DNA from: Ga0077548 sp035440445
GTDB taxonomy: Bacteria > Pseudomonadota > Alphaproteobacteria > Rhizobiales > Xanthobacteraceae
Direction: 5' to 3'
DNA length: 64,000 bases
Assembly: GCA_035440445.1 (NCBI GenBank)
Contig: DAORMJ010000002.1
Span: forward strand, 62,001 to 126,000
In this document: positions 60,505-64,000 of the stretch, in pieces
How positions within the stretch are numbered: the stretch's first letter is position 1
Layout of the letters: each line of letters opens with the position of its first letter
Position numbers and translations under genes: made by a program
Notes under the pieces: generated by a model
Told to the model about the DNA's origin: nothing
The model's input: the letters and a program-made list of their open reading frames with translations, nothing else
Database searches by the model: none

Positions 60505-61894
60505 ATTTGCGGCGTTCTTCGCGGTCGTTTTCGCGGTAACCTGGCTTCTCAACGAGCGTAACGACCCCAAGAAGTGGTTTCTGGTAGCGGCGAGCTACCT
60601 TTTTTATTCGGCGTGGAATCCTAATTATCTCTTCATCTTGTTCGGCAGTTCGCTCGGCAATTATCTGCTGGCGCTCTGGATGGGCTCGCTGCCCGACGGG
60701 CGCGTGCGGAGACTCCTGTTGTGGTTCGGGGTGGCCGCCAATCTCGCGCTGCTCGGCGTCTTCAAGTACTTCAACTTCTTCGTCGCCAACTTCGCCAACC
60801 TGCTCGCGAGCTTCGGCATTCATGCGAACCTGCCGTTCCTTGAAGTGGCGCTTCCGGTTGCGATCTCCTTCATCACCTTCCACGCACTGTCTTATCTGAT
60901 CGACGTCTATCGGCGCGAATTGCAGCCGACGAAGTCGCTGGTCGATATCCTGCTCTACATCTCGTTCTTCCCGCATCTCGTCGCCGGGCCTATCGTGCGG
61001 GCGAGGGACTTCCTGAACCAGACCACGCATGTTTCGAAGCCGGAGAATATCCGGCTCGCCTTCAGCGTCTTTCTGATTTTGGGCGGGCTCTTCAAGAAGG
61101 TCATCGTCGCAAATTACCTGTCGACCGATTTCGTCGATGGCGCGTTCCAGAACCCTTCGGCCTATTCCAGTACCGATCTCTGGCTTGCAATGTACGGCTA
61201 CGCGCTGGTGATTTATTGCGATTTCAGCGCCTATACCGATATCGCGATAGGCATTGCCAACCTACTTGGATACCGCTTTCCGCAAAACTTCAACCAGCCT
61301 TACCGCGCTTTGTCATTGCAGGATTTCTGGAGGCGTTGGCACATTACGCTTTCAAACTGGCTGCGCGACTATCTCTATAAGCCTCTCGGTGGCAGTCACC
61401 ACGGCATCGCCTGGACTTATGTTGCGTTGATGCTGACCATGCTGCTCGGCGGACTATGGCATGGGGCGAGCTGGAATTTCGTGATCTGGGGCGCGATACA
61501 CGGTGCAGCCCTTGTCGTTGAACGCGTTCTTGGCCTGACGGGCAAGGATGGTGCGCGCAGGTTGCCGCCAGTCATCGCCTGGCTGATTACTTTCCACGTC
61601 GTTTGCTTCGCGTGGATTTTCTTCCGCTCGCAGGCCTTCGACTCGGCAATCGATTACTTCAGGGTGATGTTCTCGTTTCAAAGTATGGCGGTAACGGTGA
61701 CGCCGTTCGTCGCGCTGATGTTTATTTTCGGTGCGCTTACGCAGATCATTCCGGATCGCGTGCAGGAGCGCGCGGAGGCGTGGTACGATCGCGCGTCGCT
61801 CGGCATGAAAATCGCTGTGCCGGTCATCGTGATCTGGCTGATCGCCGTCGCGTCGCCGGATGGCGTTCCGCCGTTCATCTATTTCCAGTTCTGA
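60485..61894 (+). CDS. MBOAT family O-acyltransferase, AlgI-like
   Basis: A 469-residue integral membrane acyltransferase with about 10-12 helices. The start L-F-P-T-I-E-F-A-A-F-F, Y-L-F-Y-S-A-W-N-P, H-L-V-A-G-P-I-V-R and R-R-W-H-I-T-L-S-N-W-L-R-D-Y are AlgI marks; the catalytic His is H326 in G-L-W-H-G-A-S-W. AlgI-type proteins pass acetyl groups across the inner membrane to a periplasmic SGNH partner for polymer O-acetylation. The three SGNH genes upstream fit as partners. The target polymer is unknown. Confidence 0.9.
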   Translation: MLFPTIEFAAFFAVVFAVTWLLNERNDPKKWFLVAASYLFYSAWNPNYLFILFGSSLGNYLLALWMGSLPDGRVRRLLLWFGVAANLALLGVFKYFNFFVANFANLLASFGIHANLPFLEVALPVAISFITFHALSYLIDVYRRELQPTKSLVDILLYISFFPHLVAGPIVRARDFLNQTTHVSKPENIRLAFSVFLILGGLFKKVIVANYLSTDFVDGAFQNPSAYSSTDLWLAMYGYALVIYCDFSAYTDIAIGIANLLGYRFPQNFNQPYRALSLQDFWRRWHITLSNWLRDYLYKPLGGSHHGIAWTYVALMLTMLLGGLWHGASWNFVIWGAIHGAALVVERVLGLTGKDGARRLPPVIAWLITFHVVCFAWIFFRSQAFDSAIDYFRVMFSFQSMAVTVTPFVALMFIFGALTQIIPDRVQERAEAWYDRASLGMKIAVPVIVIWLIAVASPDGVPPFIYFQF

Positions 61895-61913
61895 TCGTCG
61901 ACAGGCGGTCGCA

Positions 61914-63263
61914 TTACGCTCTGTGCGCGAGAATTTCCTGAAGCCGTGCCGTCATCTCTTCGCACGATCGCGGTACGTAGTCTTGAAGTCGCGCGCGCAA
62001 TGCCGCGAGCGCTTCGGGCTTTGTAATCAGATTGTGAAGTGTTGCGGTCCAGAGCGCGTCATCGTCAACCGGTATGGCTGGCATAAGGTTTTGCGTGGCT
62101 TCGCGGAGGGCAGGGATGTCCGAAACAAGAACCGTATTCCCGAAATCCATGGCTTCGGATGCGCCGAGCCCCCAGCCTTCTTCGAAGGAGGGAAACACCG
62201 TGAACAGCGCATTGCGGTAGCACCAGATCAATTCTTCGTCGCTAACCTCGTTCAAGACCGTGACCCGCTCGCGGAGTGCATGCTCTGCTTTCAGCATTTC
62301 CTGCACTTCGTCGAACAGCCAGCCCCAGCGGCCGCAAAAGACCAGCCGCGGCCATGCGCTCCCATTCCCGCGAATCTGTTCCCTCCAGATTCGAAGCAGA
62401 AGCATATGGTTCTTGCGGGGCTCGATCGTCGAGCAGAAAAGCACGAACCGTTCTCCTGCTAAGGACTCGACAGGCACGCCGGTACGCATCGTTGACGAGA
62501 GCGGAGATGCGACGGGCAGTACGTGGACGGGCAGCGCGCGGTTGATCCGGAACTGGTCGCGCCAGAACTCCATGCGCGCGGCGGTATGATGCGAAACGCT
62601 GATGAGAGCGTAGGATTTGTGCATCACGTCTTCGAGCGCGAGCCGGAATTTCGGCGGCAGTCCCGGCACCGTGTATTGCGGCATGTCCAGCGGCACCGCG
62701 TCGTGAACGAGGGTATAGAGGGCCGCATTCGTGCTGATGCCGCCTTTGCCGATTGCGTCGCAGGCGGTCAGAATGCTCATCAGGACCGTATCGCTCGCCT
62801 GCGGCGAGAACCTTCGCGAATTCGTCACCGCGAACGGCAGCCGGAAGATCGTCGCGGCCAGCGCGGAGACACGCAGCGCGTCCTTGACCACGTTATATCG
62901 CCAGCCGGTTCTCGTCTCCGATTTGACCGCGATCTGCGCGACATGGCGGTGCAGATCCTTCGAGTTGCGCGCGCGGCTATTTAGGACGGTTCGGAAGGCC
63001 CATCGTATCCGTTCGCCCAGAGCTTGCTTTTGGATCTCCAGAAGAACCTCAGGCGAACTTAGGGCAATGAAGCCCTCGATGTCGGCGCGCTCGATGATCT
63101 CGAATTTGTTCTTGATCTTGTCATAGAAGAAATATCGATAGTTTCCGGTCGCTTGCCGGAGGCAGGACAGCACAATCTCTCGTTCCAGACGGGGGATTCC
63201 AGACGGTGGCCCCAAGCCGGACTTAAGCGCCGTGCTCACGTCGATGTAACAAACGCTCATCAT
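61914..63263 (-). CDS. glycosyltransferase family 4-type protein
   Basis: A 449-residue GT-B glycosyltransferase. The donor-sugar region shows C-S-T-I-E-P-R-K-N-H, then F-P-S-F-E-E-G-W-G-L-G-A-S-E-A (EX7E motif). The N-terminal half is less typical and about 60 residues longer than most. It converges with the MBOAT gene and is probably part of an exopolysaccharide or LPS locus that continues to the right. Two small membrane proteins lie upstream on the same strand. Sugar and acceptor unknown. Confidence 0.85.
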   Translation of the reverse strand: MMSVCYIDVSTALKSGLGPPSGIPRLEREIVLSCLRQATGNYRYFFYDKIKNKFEIIERADIEGFIALSSPEVLLEIQKQALGERIRWAFRTVLNSRARNSKDLHRHVAQIAVKSETRTGWRYNVVKDALRVSALAATIFRLPFAVTNSRRFSPQASDTVLMSILTACDAIGKGGISTNAALYTLVHDAVPLDMPQYTVPGLPPKFRLALEDVMHKSYALISVSHHTAARMEFWRDQFRINRALPVHVLPVASPLSSTMRTGVPVESLAGERFVLFCSTIEPRKNHMLLLRIWREQIRGNGSAWPRLVFCGRWGWLFDEVQEMLKAEHALRERVTVLNEVSDEELIWCYRNALFTVFPSFEEGWGLGASEAMDFGNTVLVSDIPALREATQNLMPAIPVDDDALWTATLHNLITKPEALAALRARLQDYVPRSCEEMTARLQEILAHRA

Positions 63264-63360
63264 TCTCGGGGATTGAAGTGTAGGGAGGTGCCGCTGCCAA
63301 TCTGCGGCTGCTTATGCGTTAGCGCGCAAGCAAAAGTAAATGTGTTTATGTGGCGCGGTG

Positions 63361-63612
63361 TTACTGCTTTCGAGTAACGGAAAGAAAGAGTTCTCGAGAC
63401 CAATCGTATGGCGCGCTGACGCGGACAACGCGCGCGAGTGTCTCGACGGCTTCCGCGACAGGGGTCGCATAGGCGGCGACCGCGGCCGGCAGGTAGTCGC
63501 GGCTCCAGTTGGATACGCTTTGGGGAATTGACAGCCAGAGCAGCACCAGCGTGGCATAGAGCACGATGGACGCTTGCCGCAATTTTCGGCTGGAGTTTTC
63601 TGGGGTCGTCAT
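63361..63612 (-). CDS. small single-pass membrane protein
   Basis: An 83-residue protein with one helix (A-S-I-V-L-Y-A-T-L-V-L-L-W-L-S-I) and a short periplasmic-like tail with many Ala and Val. ATG 63612 overlaps the stop of the upstream gene (ATGA, 63609-63612), which supports it as a coupled gene. No family recognised. Confidence 0.55.
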   Translation of the reverse strand: MTTPENSSRKLRQASIVLYATLVLLWLSIPQSVSNWSRDYLPAAVAAYATPVAEAVETLARVVRVSAPYDWSRELFLSVTRKQ

Positions 63613-63986
63613 TCTTCCCGCCTTGGTGTGCTGGCGCTCTGCGCCGTATCGCGAAAAAACCCTGCCTTGCACCCGGTGACAAGCCAATACATCGCGCCTG
63701 AGACGATACCGGCGGCAGGGTAGGCCTTCGCAGCATTGGCAATCAACGATGGTCCTTCGCGCGTAATATTGATCCAGGAGGGGATCGGTTCGAACAGGAG
63801 ATAGAAGCCGATCAATCCACCCACGATCCCGAAATAGAGGATGGTGCGCCAGCGAAATATCTCCGCGAGCAACCCTGACACGAAGGCGGGCATAAAACCC
63901 AGTAACAGCGCGTAACCTGAAATCACGACTACGTGCGCGAAAATCGCATCGCGCGCCTGTCCCTCCGTTATATCGGCGGGACGCAT
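63609..63986 (-). CDS. hypothetical membrane protein with three helices
   Basis: A 125-residue protein with three hydrophobic segments (V-V-V-I-S-G-Y-A-L-L-L-G-F, I-L-Y-F-G-I-V-G-G-L-I-G-F-Y-L, A-A-G-I-V-S-G-A-M-Y-W-L). I do not recognise a family. It is coupled to the next small membrane protein and lies upstream of the glycosyltransferase, so the three may form one unit for polysaccharide export or anchoring; that is a guess. The start may lie further right beyond 63986. Confidence 0.55.
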   Translation of the reverse strand: MRPADITEGQARDAIFAHVVVISGYALLLGFMPAFVSGLLAEIFRWRTILYFGIVGGLIGFYLLFEPIPSWINITREGPSLIANAAKAYPAAGIVSGAMYWLVTGCKAGFFRDTAQSASTPRREE

Positions 63987-64000
63987 TAGGCCCGAGGTTT

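Overview
The window reads as a chromosomal segment of an alphaproteobacterium of the order Hyphomicrobiales (Rhizobiales), probably close to the Bradyrhizobium/Xanthobacteraceae side. The support is the complete very-long-chain fatty acid cluster for lipid A (acpXL to lpxXL), betaine-lipid genes btaAB, a DUF2865 protein, a urtABCDE urea transporter, TorF porin, high GC (roughly 60-65 %) and rhizobial-type palindromic REP-like elements. It is a draft assembly: six short runs of N all lie inside genes, and four of them have the wrong length and break the reading frame. No rRNA, tRNA, CRISPR array, prophage or insertion sequence was recognised.

Layout. 1-5.5 kb: edge of a TadE-like gene, gltX, then a leftward block of DUF2865, maiA and btaB-btaA (phosphorus-free membrane lipid) with a Pho-box-like site upstream of btaA. 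5.6-10.2 kb: a regulator pair (PaiB-like, MarR) facing an operon of a metallo-beta-lactamase-fold protein with altered metal ligands, a secreted protein, a class A flavin monooxygenase and DUF2783; overlapping promoters and a dyad lie between the two. 10.4-17.5 kb: TorF porin, creA, cysS (with an AT-rich internal segment), a 40-residue membrane protein next to cimA, and a LOG-family gene. 17.7-22.6 kb: Atm1-type ABC exporter, FkbM methyltransferase, psd-pssA phospholipid synthesis. 22.9-29.8 kb: a TRAP transporter, two SDRs, a GST and mmsA, with two copies of a REP-like hairpin at gene 3' ends. 30-33.3 kb: motAB, rhodanese, an orphan PotF-like binding protein. 33.3-38.7 kb: the six-gene leftward cluster that makes and attaches a very long acyl chain to lipid A. 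38.9-41.5 kb: a small copper-related pair, OsmC and an aminotransferase. 41.7-48.5 kb: urtABCDE behind a sigma-54-type promoter, then an AbrB-like protein and ureE. 48.8-53.1 kb: RND efflux pair. 53.1-57 kb: SAF-domain dehydrogenase, gcdH and a CoA-transferase (glutarate breakdown). 57.2-64 kb: three SGNH hydrolases and an MBOAT acyltransferase (envelope polymer acetylation candidate), followed by a leftward glycosyltransferase and two small membrane proteins.

Taken together the window is rich in envelope functions (lipid A acyl chains, phospholipids, betaine lipid, polymer O-acylation, efflux) and in nutrient responses, with sequence signals that match phosphate (Pho box) and nitrogen (sigma-54) control. 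The most attractive leads are the SGNH/MBOAT cluster, the catalytic-residue-free FabF2 paired with an intact FabF1, the shared operator between marR and the flavin monooxygenase operon, and the mosaic cysS.
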